64,000 bases of DNA from Marsupella aquatica (taxonomy: Eukaryota > Marchantiophyta), in contig OZ316891.1 of NCBI GenBank assembly GCA_973895155.1, forward strand, positions 10,230,001-10,294,000, given 5' to 3'. The position numbers and the translations under genes were made by a program. The number at the start of each line of letters is the position of its first letter. Position 1 is the first letter of the stretch. Positions 35,801 through 47,100 of this stretch are shown here, piece after piece. Below the pieces are notes generated by a model. It was not told the DNA's origin. It saw only the letters and a program-made list of their open reading frames with translations, and did no database searches.

Positions 35801-37516
35801 ACACCAGTCAGTAGCAAACCATCACATGTTTCGTTACACAAGGCAATCGATAGAGAACTTCCTGCCCCTGGAAGACTACAAGAAATTGCAACCAAGAAAT
35901 AACGAAAGAATAAAGATATTTGCAAAAAGTGAATGTGAGTGACACCACATCCAACTCACAATTTCTGCTCCATTCCTAGAATCTAGGTAGCTATACTCCC
36001 AATCATTACTAGAACAATTGGAGAACAATGCCAGAAACGTTGATAAAATCTGATCCACAAATCTGGACAAAGGCTCCAAATAGATCATGTACGACGGCAT
36101 AACTATTGGAATGGAAGCAACTCTTCAACCGCAAGACACGTAGCGAGCCTGAGGTCTTTGATACGTACGCTCAATTGGGGCATTCTCGGGTATAGCTGGC
36201 TGAACTCCCTCAACTGCAAGCCAGTGAGCAACGACGGACGTATCCAACGGGGCTTTGGGTAATGGCGCTTCTATAACCTTCATCGGCAAACATCAAAGCG
36301 ACAGTCACTCAAGAGAAGTGGAAAACCTTAAAAAGAAATTTTCAACGGATGATCGCAAAGATATTTACGATAGTGCCTAAAAGATTAGTTGACAGAACCT
36401 TTCCAGAAGGCAACATTTTCTTAAAGGAATCCTACATTCATCCCAAGAGTGTAATTCCTGAATCTAGTACGCTACAAAAGAGGCGCGACGCCAAAACAGC
36501 TCGATCCACCGCAACAGCCTTATTGCCACTGGGATAAACCGTTGTCACAGCATTGTAGAATGAAAGAGGCCGATAGAAAGGTTCTGAAAATCTGCACCAG
36601 CGTGCGCCATCGAGGACCAATGATTGCGTTGACCAAGAAATAAAAATTTGCAATTAACTGCAGCCCAGAACTTACTTCCTTGAAGTCCAAGTCCCGATCC
36701 TCAATATAGTATAGGTCAGCATGTCCCAGTGCTCTTCGAAAGCGCAAGGGGTCTCCGGATGCAAAACCGTAAAGAGGCTGGCAGCACAAGCAGCACTTTT
36801 AACGACACTGTACAGCTACTATTGACTGATGCCTCAAATTATTATGGACACGGCATACTTTGAATCCCCAAAAAATCAACTAGCAACGCATCGTGTTTTG
36901 GGTGTGGTGAAAACCTGAATCTCTAACGTTGATCTCTAGACTGAACAAAACTCCACAGGATCCACACACGACGAACTGTTATAAATCAATTAGTGGAATG
37001 GTACAGCGACGTTTCACTCAATTTTACCTCCACATTCCGGAGACTAAGGGCACTGTTTACATCATCCGTTGTAAGGGTTGACCTTTTGGAATGCCGCATG
37101 CACTTGATAGCTTCCTGCAAACCCACAATTCCCATGCAACTTTTAAAACTGCTTCCACGTCACAACGACTCGAAAAATAGGCAAATATGGGGCTCTTTCA
37201 GACTGGTTCACCCTCAATTTATTCCTTACATGATTCCAAACATCCACATTTGGTGCCTTGAAAGTGAGAAAAATGCTCAGAAACACAAGCTGGAGATGGT
37301 ATGATTTGCTTCAAATTTTTTCGGACCATGGCATAATTCAACGAAACGGAAATGAGGAGGGGGGGACACAATTCAAGGACGCGAAATGACCTGCATGATC
37401 TCACGCATGCGGTATTCCACATCCGGAGCAAGAGCGGCAGCCACATCGTCACTCAAATTGGAGATACCGATGCTCTGCGCTATGACATGGATCGTGTCCT
37501 TCCCCAGGACGCTCAT
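32865..37516 (-). CDS. TAF6: TAF6, transcription initiation factor TFIID subunit 6
   Basis: TAF6 pairs with TAF9 through its histone fold in TFIID and SAGA-type complexes in the nucleus. Exons, in transcript order: 37516-37391, 37114-37028, 36777-36676, 36277-36169, 35784-35666, 35497-35360, 35170-35075, 34734-34610, 34475-34343, 33984-33859, 33690-33573 and 33322-32865, giving 578 residues. The N-terminus [18 protein letters not shown] and [20 protein letters not shown] is the histone fold. [13 protein letters not shown] and [13 protein letters not shown] complete it. The TAF6 C-terminal HEAT domain shows [29 protein letters not shown] and LDPKR-like [21 protein letters not shown]. The tail ends with [14 protein letters not shown], matching plant TAF6. 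The last junction is the least certain: acceptor at 33322 keeps frame with the strong donor after 33573; an alternative pairs acceptor 33290 with an earlier donor. Introns number 11, typical of plant TAF6. Confidence 0.95.
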
Positions 37517-37947
37517 CTCAGCCACTCCGTTCCCTTTCTGCCTAGCTTAAAACCACTACCACGCCTTACTGCCTGGCCGCAAATTATCTGCGACCACAAT
37601 CACAACCATCCCCACGCTCGCGTCTCATTTGAATTCAAACCTGGACCGACCGAGCTTTCCTTTTGCTTGCAAACCCTGGACCATCGACCCAAAACGCTTC
37701 ACGCGAGAAACCTCCAGGCTCGCGGGCAAACTATCGATAATTTCAAAACTTTGTCGATCGAATCCACAAAATAGTTGTAGTTGTTCTGGATTTGCGCGGA
37801 ACGATCTCGACTGAATTGAGATGCAGGAGAAAACTCGCTCGCAGCATTTGCAGAGTGGGAATCGGAAGAAGCCCGAATTGAATGCAGGAGAATACTCGTT
37901 CGCAGGAGACTGGAAGAAGCCTGCAATTTAGGGTTGACCCAAATTGG

Positions 37948-38395
37948 AACTGTACAGTCGACCGTGCATGGTCTATAAGTGCACCCGTGGTTAACTGCAG
38001 GCCGGCCATGTAGGGCGTTAAGATAGTCCCCTAATATAGTAGACTAGTCATATGCCCCTGTGTTTCACAATGCAAGGAGGGCCTGTCCATAGGGAGTCGG
38101 CCTGGGGCATTTATGGGAGATCATGGGGAAGCACATATGTGCCAGGGGTGCCCATTTTCTCTATCAATGATAAGAGAAAAGAGCCAAACGAATCCAACGG
38201 TTGTGTATTTTTCTCGCCCATGAGCTTTTTTGTATTGGGATTAAGGACAAAACAAAGCGGTATCCCTTACTATAGTTGTAGATATTTCGTTTATATATGC
38301 ACCAAAAATGGATCTACAGTCCACCATGCATAAGTGAATTCAGTGTTTAAGTGCAGTCTGGCCATATAGGCCCACAAGATAGCCCCTGATTGCAT
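37948..38395 (+). repeat. Direct repeat pair, about 80 bp, 360 bp apart
   Basis: tacagtcgaccgtgcatgg...aagtgca...ggccatgtagg...aagatagtcccctaat (about 37951-38036) is matched by tacagtccaccatgcataag...aagtgcagtctggccatatagg...aagatagcccctgatt (about 38312-38392). The bracketed 270 bp is unrelated to known families by eye. The pair could be the terminal repeats of a small non-autonomous element or a simple duplication. Confidence 0.5.
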
Positions 38396-40849
38396 CAAAC
38401 AGTGGAGAGTTGGAGCAGGGGTGAGTGAAAACCCAATGGCTGTTGGGAGGCCCAGAGATTGTTGCATGTCTAATGGCTGAGGTAAGTTATTCAAATGATG
38501 CCTGTATGTAACCCAAAGCCCTTAAAAGGCTTGTGTACCAGTAGTTATCGTTTAAGAGGTACTTGCTACAAGTTCTTAAGCTGGATAAAATAGAGTGCAC
38601 AAAAAAAAAGTCTGGAGCCTATATAAACTTTAACTGAAAAAAAACAGATACACTTCAAAAAAAGGCAGACACAAAGTCACTCTAAAAGTCACCCAAACCA
38701 AATAGGCTAGAGGCCATGTCAAGTGAACTTTCCTCACCTTTGCTTTTTTAATGTCCAGATTAGATCTCAAACAAATTTATGTCGTGAAGGTGTGGGACAG
38801 AGATTATGATAAGTGGCCCTTAGAACACTTAGAGCACTTTACATTTCCACAGAGGCAATTTGAGGCACAAAGTCTCTAAACCTAACCCAACACCCCCACT
38901 TTGGATACCAAAAAAGTTAATCCAACCAAAACTAGTTTGAGTTTTTGCTGGACCCTCTACATGGTCAAGTGGACAGAACTTTGGACCACATCTAGAGTTC
39001 TTGGACAAAGTTCACAGCTTGTAAGGTAAAGGCTAGGTCCCACCCAATTCCAGGTAGGATTTGGATTCCAAAGCCCACTTTACAAAACTACGGAGGCTTC
39101 TACATGGCCGAGTTGACAGAACTGTGTACCTCTAGAGGTGGTCTAATTGGTTGGCATGAAGTTCCACTTTGTAAGCTTAAAATATGGGTCCTGCCCAATT
39201 CTAGACACGATTGAGATTCCACAACCCTAAAGTGCCTCCATCGTTTTGTAAAAAGAAATGCTCCCCTTTGTTTATATTAGACTGACCATATTAATGGATC
39301 AACAAAACTCTCATAAAGTATTGTCTCCTCTCTTATGTTAAGTGCCACTCAGGGTTGATATTCTGTATAATTATTCTACTATAATTATGTCTTGCAACTA
39401 CCACAACGCCTATAGTGCATAACACATGTGGCCCACCTAAGACAGTTTGGAACTAAACCCATTCTACATATCTGAGTAAACCTTGGAGCTAAACTGTTTG
39501 GTAGAGGGTTGAACTTTAGACCAGCTTGTCACAAGTAATCCATTTCTTGCTGTGAAATGTGAAAATTTGAGATCATGTAATAGAGTTGTGTGTATTGTGG
39601 GCAAATGAGGGAGAGTTGATAGTTGTTTAGGCACAGATCCAAGGTGAGTTCTTTCACTTGAATGACTTAGGCTTCACATTGGGGCTGAAACTGTCCGAAT
39701 GGGTTTTGGGATGCGCTCTATGTCACTGGCAGTGGAGCAAAAGGAGACAACTTCAAGAATGAGACAACCTTGCGTTCACAACACTGCCCCACTACCTCAA
39801 CTTGAGTTGAGTGAGTCAATCTGCGTAGGGGCGGGCCTTTATTGTCACTCATTGTAAGAATTATGTTAAGAATATTATTTGAACATCCTTCATTTCACCT
39901 TGTTCGAGGCTCTAGCCCAAATACCCTTGTGCATGCACAAGAAGGGCTCCCTGTACCCACACACCCATGCTAGTCCTTACTCACAAGCATAGTCTAAACA
40001 TCAAAATTTTCTGTTACCATAGAAATTACGGCCTATGATTTCACTCCATGGAGTAGGTGAATGGTAGACTTTGATCACAAACTATAACACAAATGTGTAA
40101 TAATCTGACCACCCTTAATTTCACCCCATTGCCTATGGCTTCACTCTATAGAGTAGGTCATGAACGATAGACTTCAATCAAAACTATAGAAAGTACAAAT
40201 GTGTGATAAACTAACCACCCTTCATGTCACCCTGTTTGACCTATCTAAACATCTAAACACTATAACATGCAAACTCTTTTCTTCAAAGTCTATTTACGAA
40301 ATGTCATTATGTGGGAAAGTCTCCATGGGTGTTGGATTATGATGACATTTCTCCCTAATCATGAGATGGACCTAAAGGTGTCATTCATGCCCAACCCATC
40401 ACATTCCTTGCAACTTGCACACCCAATGCTCTGTAGTTTCTAATTGTCTGGTCATCTCACTTATGCTTGACAACACTTCCGCTCAACATCATTTACTATC
40501 AATGCACATGCATTCAAGTAGTAACTTTTAAGGATAAGTGACATACTGCAAAAGCTTCTATTGACTACATTACATTACCATCAAAGATGTTCCAATTGAT
40601 AATATTGTCACTATTTTTGTTATAAATATGCCATGGTTTTTGTATATGACTATCTTGGTTACCTTGGTGAACTTGACGTCCAAACAAAAACTGTGACATA
40701 TTTGTAGATACTATAAAAATTATGGCAACATTGATAATTGGAACATCTTTAGTGACAAGTAGTTAAAAGTTGTACATGTCAATCCACCTCCAGTCCCAAC
40801 TTATATATCACATTGTCAAAGAACAAGATGTGCAAACCCTGCAAGGAAG

Positions 40850-41035
40850 GTCATAGGATCTATCCCAAAGGCAGAAGGCCCAATAAAGGTGACTCTTTAC
40901 TGTAAAAAATACAAACCTCCAGTCAGGTTAGTGCCAAGTGAAAAGGTGGGTGGAGCCAGGCTTTGGCCTTCTGCTGAACCAAGCTGCCCCCCTACACACC
41001 CCCCGGCCATTCTTTGTTGTAGGAAATTAACTTTT
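40850..41035 (+). repeat. Diverged solitary copy of the 152-157 bp repeat found at 43164-43630
   Basis: ctttactgtaaaaaatacaaacct, gccaagtgaaaaggtggg, ggagccaggctttggccttc and the trailing ccattctttgttgtaggaaa correspond in order to the third unit of the array and its downstream flank near 43520-43670. This copy lies about 2.3 kb upstream. Confidence 0.65.
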
Positions 41036-41235
41036 ATATATCAAGTCTAACACTATAATAGGCAATGCCGCCCATTTAATTTGCCAATTTCGTCCGTCAT
41101 CCCATTACGAATTTGAATTTCAATGGGAATCAAACTTGACCGTCAGATACAAGCATCTGATTTTTTGTATCCGTCCAATCTTTTAATACCATCTTCAAAC
41201 AAGGCACGCAGGTAGGTCCAGTCCCGTGCGAATGC

Positions 41236-41475
41236 TCCCTCACTCCTCCCCTCCGTGCACTCATTATGCCTGGCATCAAGGATGCGTGGCATCGAGGGCA
41301 TCATGAAGGCCAGCCGGTGAGAGGGTCATGCCTCGTGCATAGGGCTTCGAGCCCTCCTTGCGATTAATACTCCTCCCCTCCGTGGAGTCCATGCACTCAT
41401 TAAAGGGCTGTTGATGCCCTCCCCTCGCGTCGCCTCGCTGCACAAATTATAGGGCTTCGGGCCCTCCTTGGCTCC
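41236..41475. repeat. GC-rich block with internal duplication
   Basis: ctcctcccctccgtg appears near 41242 and 41369, and atagggcttcg(a/g)gccctccttg appears at about 41339 and 41449. The repeat spacing is about 110-127 bp. The second motif is itself an inverted repeat (agggcttcgagccct). Confidence 0.65.
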
Positions 41476-43163
41476 TTGCCCTGACGCATGGCTGCTACAA
41501 TAGTGATGTGCAAGTCTCAACTGTGAATGAATCTTTCGCAAGATTAGTACCGCATGATGTGTAATCATACCACGGAAACAAAGACCAGACCAGGCACACG
41601 CATCGGCCCTCCTTGTAGAGTGCAATGCACTGACATAGGGCTCGTACTATAATAATTATGTTATCCAGCCAAAAAAGTTAGTTGTGTGCTTACAAACTTG
41701 AATGGAGTAATAAAATTTAGCCATTAAATACATTCTAGAATTTTTTTGGCATTGTTGGATTGTGTGCATTGGGGTGCCCAATGATGGCTTATTATCTTGG
41801 GAGGAGAGCTATGTATACTAGACTACTAGGGGATGTGGTATGTGTACAAATTATACCATAGAAAAATAATTAATGTATGAAACTAGAATTGTACCTATGG
41901 TACACCTATACCTACATGGTTTACCTCACTGTATAGGGGTCATATGTATCACTCTACAAGAGGCACACATATAAAACATGAGTGAGATGTTTACGATGAG
42001 GAGAAGAGATATATGTTGATTTGTTTAAGTTTAAGTCATTTATTATTTCTTAATTTTCCTCACTATGTTTTCCCATTTTAAAAAATTGTTGAAGGGATAG
42101 GGGTGATGTTATTTTTTAAATTTCTCTTTGGGTTTTTAGTCAAATTATAGGGCCAAGTTGAACCCTGGCCCATCCCCTCCCATCGTTCATGTTTTCCTAA
42201 GGTGAGGTGAACATTTGCTTTTCCAATTGTGAGTGCATGCAAATTGTTGAAGCAAGATAATTCAACCTGCCTTGCACAATGTTTCTTTTTGACCCTCATT
42301 TAAAGTTTACAGATCTTTGTCTCCCATATTTGTCCATCACTTGACTTTTTTTTGTTTGGAGAGAGTTTTCTTTTTTGCTCCAATAGCTTTTGCCTTCTTT
42401 TTGGGATTAGATTTCCTTGCAACCCATTGGCACCGGTCACTTTTTTGCCCACAACTTTTGACTTGACCAAAACCATCCACTTTGACAATGCTTGCACCCC
42501 ATTTACGTGGTTGTTTACTTTCCAAGGAGGGGGAGTGGGAGGGATGGGAGCAGGACAGACAAAAGGACTGGGAAAAGCAAACATAACAAGGGGGACTCAT
42601 AGTCTGTCTGCCTCTTTGCCTACACCCTGTGCCTATTTGCCTTCCCGAACTTGTGCCTTGCCCTCGCCCACTGCCTCCTTCAAGTTTGGAGGGGGAGGAG
42701 CGAAGGGGGAGGGAAAGGAGGAAAAAAGTGTTGCATGACCCTAATTGGACCCCATGGTTGCTGTCGCATGTCTTGCATGGATCTCTTCATCTTGCTTCCA
42801 TGACACTTCTTTTCCTTAATGACTTCCTCCACGACATCGTTTACCCAAACATATCTTTTACGCAACATCTTTTACACATTGACATCATTTGCACAATACA
42901 TCTTTTTCTCATCTTTTATCCTGTCTTTTATCCCATTTAAAATTATTTTACATTGAGCACAAACAGCAAAATCATATTGCAAGAATATGAATCACACGAC
43001 CATGTCAACACTCAAACACAACATCTTTCAAATACTAACAATGAAAGCACATAGTCAAAACTCATATACACGCCTATTTAAATAAAGGATCCCATGGCTC
43101 ACTATTCAAATACAAGACCTTGGCCCTGTGTTAGGGGAAGAAGGTAGTTACATTATAAATGCG

Positions 43164-43630
43164 CCAAACCAGAATATGGATCTCAATCACAGGTGACACA
43201 ACGAGGGTGTGCCCCTACTTCTACTGGAAAAAATATACAAAACTACAGTAAATGCTAACCCCAAGTGAAAAGATGGGAGGGAGCCTTGCCGTGGCCTTCC
43301 TTCGGACCAACCGGCCCAAACCAGAATGTGGATCTCAATCACAGATGACACGATGAATGAGGGTGTTGCCCTACTTCTACTGGAAAAAATATACAAAACT
43401 ACAGTAAATGCTAACCCCAAGCGCAAAGATGGGAGGGAGCCAGACCGTGGCCTTCCGTCAAACCACCCCGGCCCAAACCAGAATATGGATCTCAATCACA
43501 GGTGACACAATGAGGGTGTGCCCCTACTTCTACTGGAAAAAAGATACAAACCTACAGTAAATGCTAACCCCAAGTGAAAAGATGGGAGGGAGCCAGACCG
43601 TGGCCTTCCGTCGAACCAACCCGGCCCCGG
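43164..43630 (+). repeat. Three tandem copies of a 152-157 bp unit
   Basis: Units start ccaaaccagaat at 43164, 43316 and 43473. Each contains gtggatctcaatcaca or atggatctcaatcaca, cctacttctactggaaaaaa, agtaaatgctaaccccaag and gatgggagggagcc. The array ends about 0.5 kb before the start codon of the RS-rich gene, so it lies in its promoter or far 5' UTR. Confidence 0.9.
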
Positions 43631-43686
43631 CCCGTCCCTCCTCCGCCCCGCCAATCTTCGTTGAAGAAAATGAACCGACTGACATG

Positions 43687-43795
43687 AAGAACAGAGGAGA
43701 GGAGAGGGGAGGAGAGAAGAGAAGTGGAGAGGAGGGAAGCGGACGAAGAGCAGAAGAATAATGAGAAACGAAGCAGAGGAGAGATCCAGATATTC
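43687..43795 (+). promoter_or_regulatory. GA-rich tract upstream of the RS-rich gene
   Basis: A nearly pure purine tract of gagaggagaggggaggaga type covers this stretch. Such GAGA tracts are common in plant promoters and 5' UTRs, where BBR/BPC proteins bind them. A regulatory role here is inferred only from position. Confidence 0.45.
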
Positions 43796-44106
43796 ATTAG
43801 GGTTTCCAGCAGCGAAACAATTTGAGGATTACTGTATTCTCCGCTCATCCCCCACAAATTTGAAGCTGCTGCTGGGACTGCCGGATCGCTGGGAGGATGC
43901 GCACAACCGGCAGTATGTTTTTTGTCCCAAAGTCGACGAGAGGAGGAGGCGAAGGGAAATTCGCATCGAAGGAAGGCGACCGAGGGAGGCAGCAGGCCCG
44001 AGGCCGTTTCTCGCTGTTGGTGGTTGGATAATTATACTTCTGGATCAGAGCACCCAACCAAGCAGGCAGGCGGGCAACACACAGAGCGTGAATTTAGTGA
44101 AGCGGG

Positions 44107-47100
44107 ATGGATGGAAGTGGTCAACAGCAGGACGCACAAAGGCAGATGATGGATCAGCGGCAGCCCCAGCAGCAATGGTATGGGGCTCCTCAAAATCCTT
44201 ATCAGCAGCAACAGCCTCAAGCTTATAAGTGGCCCGGGTATGACCCCGCGATGCATTATAACCAACCGCCAATGCAGTCTTACGGTCAGCAGGATTATTA
44301 TATGCAGCAGCAGCAGCATCACCACCAACACTATGCCCCTTCTCTTCCTCACCAGCCACAGGTACAGCAGCAGCAGCAGTCACAACAGCATTTTTATGCC
44401 CAGCAGCCTGAACAGGTACTTATTATTGGGACTCTGGCTTCTTTCTGTTGAGGGTCTGATTTTTCTTTGTCTGTTCGGGGCATTGACGCTTTGGATTTAA
44501 TTTGTCGTCCAATCTTGGAGTCTCTGCTCTCAATTTTATTCTAAGAGGCGTTTATCGTAGTGCACTGTTCTCTTCAGACATCGCCTTCATTCTCGGTCTC
44601 CTCAGAAATGTCTTTCTTCCTAACTTTGATGTAGTTGCACGAAATTGGGGTTTGTCACCTCTGTTATGTTTTGGGATCTCGGTGGAATTGACGTCTTAGA
44701 CAGGACTCATTCTAATGGTTGTAACTCATCATGGTTGCCGAGCCGCTCCTATTCTTGCGATAAGACTACCAAAAAGCACTGCTGGAAGGCTATTGCTCGT
44801 GTTTGAACTGGCGAGATGGATCTTTCTCTGTTTCAGATGAATAGAATTATAACCTACTGTTGGTAATCGGATGGCTTGGCTGTATTTATGGTCTCATTGC
44901 GTTGTCTGTCGTCCTTGAATTCACTTGGCTTATCGTCGGCTTACTGTTATATGCAGATTTGGTCATCTAATAATGGTTGGAACGAAGCTCAATGGAATCA
45001 GCAAGGTAATTACTATCCAGGGCAACACTTGATATGCGGATGTCATTTTCACCCCTGGGTTTCAGCAAGTTAACGAAACTACAATGTTGATTTGGTTGAA
45101 GGGTTTTGTGTAATTAGCGCTAGGGTTTAAGGGTGTTCATGTTTGAGGGTTGGCTCCACTGAAGTTGTCTGATCGTTGGACGTTGTTATTCAGTCACTCC
45201 GACCACCGGGTCAGAGGAAGAGGACTGGGCAGCTAAAGCTAGAGCGTGGGCCGCGGCAAAAGCTGCACAAGAGGCAGCACATCAAGCAGCCCAACATGCT
45301 CAAATGCAGGCTCAGGCTCAGGCTCAGGCCCAGGCCCAAGCTCAGGCTCAAGCGCAGGCTCACTCTCAGGCTCAAGCTCAGGGCCAGCCCCAGGGTCAGG
45401 CTCAGAGTCATGTGCAGGTCCAGACTCAATCTCAGCCAACCGTACCGCAGCAAGATCAAAGTTATCACGATTATCAACAACAAGCTCCTCAAGTAGTACA
45501 GCACCCTCCTCAGCAGTCTTCTTTGATACCACCTGGTCAGGAACCCTCCCAGCAGGGCTTTACACAGGAACCTCCGGCAGGATATGGGCAAGATGGACAC
45601 ATTTATCCACAGGAACCACCTCCGATCTTCGTGCAGGATGATGAACCTCCAAGCTTTGGACAGGACGGGTCTTCATCAACCTATGCACAAGGAGTCCATG
45701 CACAGGTTGTTTCTAGCAGCTATTCACAGGATGTGTCGTCAAGTTATGGCCAGGATACTGCAATTGCAGGTAGGCTTGTGACTGTATTTTCCTGTTCTTT
45801 CTGCCTAGTAGCTTCCTCAAATTGTTGCGGATCATTTGTATCGGCTGCGTGGGATCAGGTGATGGGATTCTGCTTACGGTGGGTACTGACAAGATAGGAA
45901 TTCTGAAGTAATGTTTGCTACTGAATCTGGTTCATGATCGATGTACTCCAGTGCCTCAAAGTATGTGAAAATGAGATTCCTTCAAACTATAAATTGTGTG
46001 GACTTGTCTCAGCTGCTTGTCTTTCTTCCCGTTCCTAATAATCCTTTTTCATTGCCGAGGTTTTCATCAAGTCTCTATGTGAAGTAGGACAGTCACACCT
46101 ACTCTCTTCCTAAAGGCCGCGGTCTTACGTGGAGCTTAATAATGTGTTTGCAGCAGCACCAGGGACAGACCAATCAGATCAGAAGTCTTCTCATACATCT
46201 CTGGCTCCGAGCATGTCACAACCGCAGCAACCTCAGTCGGTAGTTCCAGTTTCACCACACTCTCAGTCACAACAGTTTCCATTTCAAGATTCTGCTCCAC
46301 CTGCTTTCGAGTTTCATCAACTTCAGCAGTTTGATTATCAGCAACCACCACCTCCTCCTCCTCACGACTATCAACAGCAGCCACCAGCACCATATTTACC
46401 CCCAGCTCCCACTATAGGCATGGATGCTGCTCAGATGAACTTTGGCGGGCCTCCTGACGCCATGCCCGTGTGGCCGCCACTGGGTGGCCAGGGCATTGCC
46501 TTTCCTCCTAACATGGGACCTGGTAGGCACCCAGGGTCACAGGTACAAGCTTTTGATCGAGTATTTTTTGAGATTTGGCTTCAAGTCTTGTCCTTTGTGG
46601 GGATGTTGGATCAGGGCTCTGGTGTTTCGTTCTTAGACGTTCCCTGGTGTTGCAGAAACTGAGTTTGTGTTCCATATCATGTGCAGTTTGATCACCCGCA
46701 TCACAACCACCACCCTCATCATGGTCCCATTGCCCATCAGCCACCACATATGTTTCCCCGGCAGCATGGACCACAACATGGTCCAGGCTTTCGCCCTCCA
46801 GGACCTCCAATGGGTGGCCCATTTGGCTTTGGAGGCCCGTCGTTGGGTCAAGGACCAGGGGCAATAGGGCCTGTTTTCTTGCCCGACGGCAACGGGAAAT
46901 TAGGTGCTCCCGATCGCCCCAAGAAGGTAATGCATTCCCTCTGAGTAGATAGTATTGTGTACATGCTGGTTTGAGGCTTAGGCAGTTGTTGAGATTGTGT
47001 CCTCAAAATTGAAGGGGTAGTACGGAATGTGGATGCTTGTCCAGGCTTTTACGACCACTCATTTCACTTCCCCTTTTTTCGCTTCCAGGCACCTGTTCCA

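Larger units (their letters stand above)
37517..43160. other. Upstream region of TAF6 and intergenic DNA, no gene seen
   Basis: The first few hundred bases are the TAF6 5' UTR/promoter; they contain a short duplication (atgcaggagaa...ctcgctcgcag near 37821 and atgcaggagaatactcgttcgcag near 37882). The rest holds dispersed repeats (37950/38311), a GC-richer self-repeating block (41236-41475) and a lone diverged copy of the repeat at 43164-43630. No conserved protein or RNA gene was recognised. Confidence 0.5.

Noticed and set aside
43164-43630. CRISPR-like array
   Set aside because: The units are long, contiguous and without unique spacers, and the genome is eukaryotic.
45211-45600. Leu/Ser-rich antisense frame in the RS-rich gene
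   Set aside because: It is the complement of the (CAGGCT)n Gln-Ala repeat and has no independent support.
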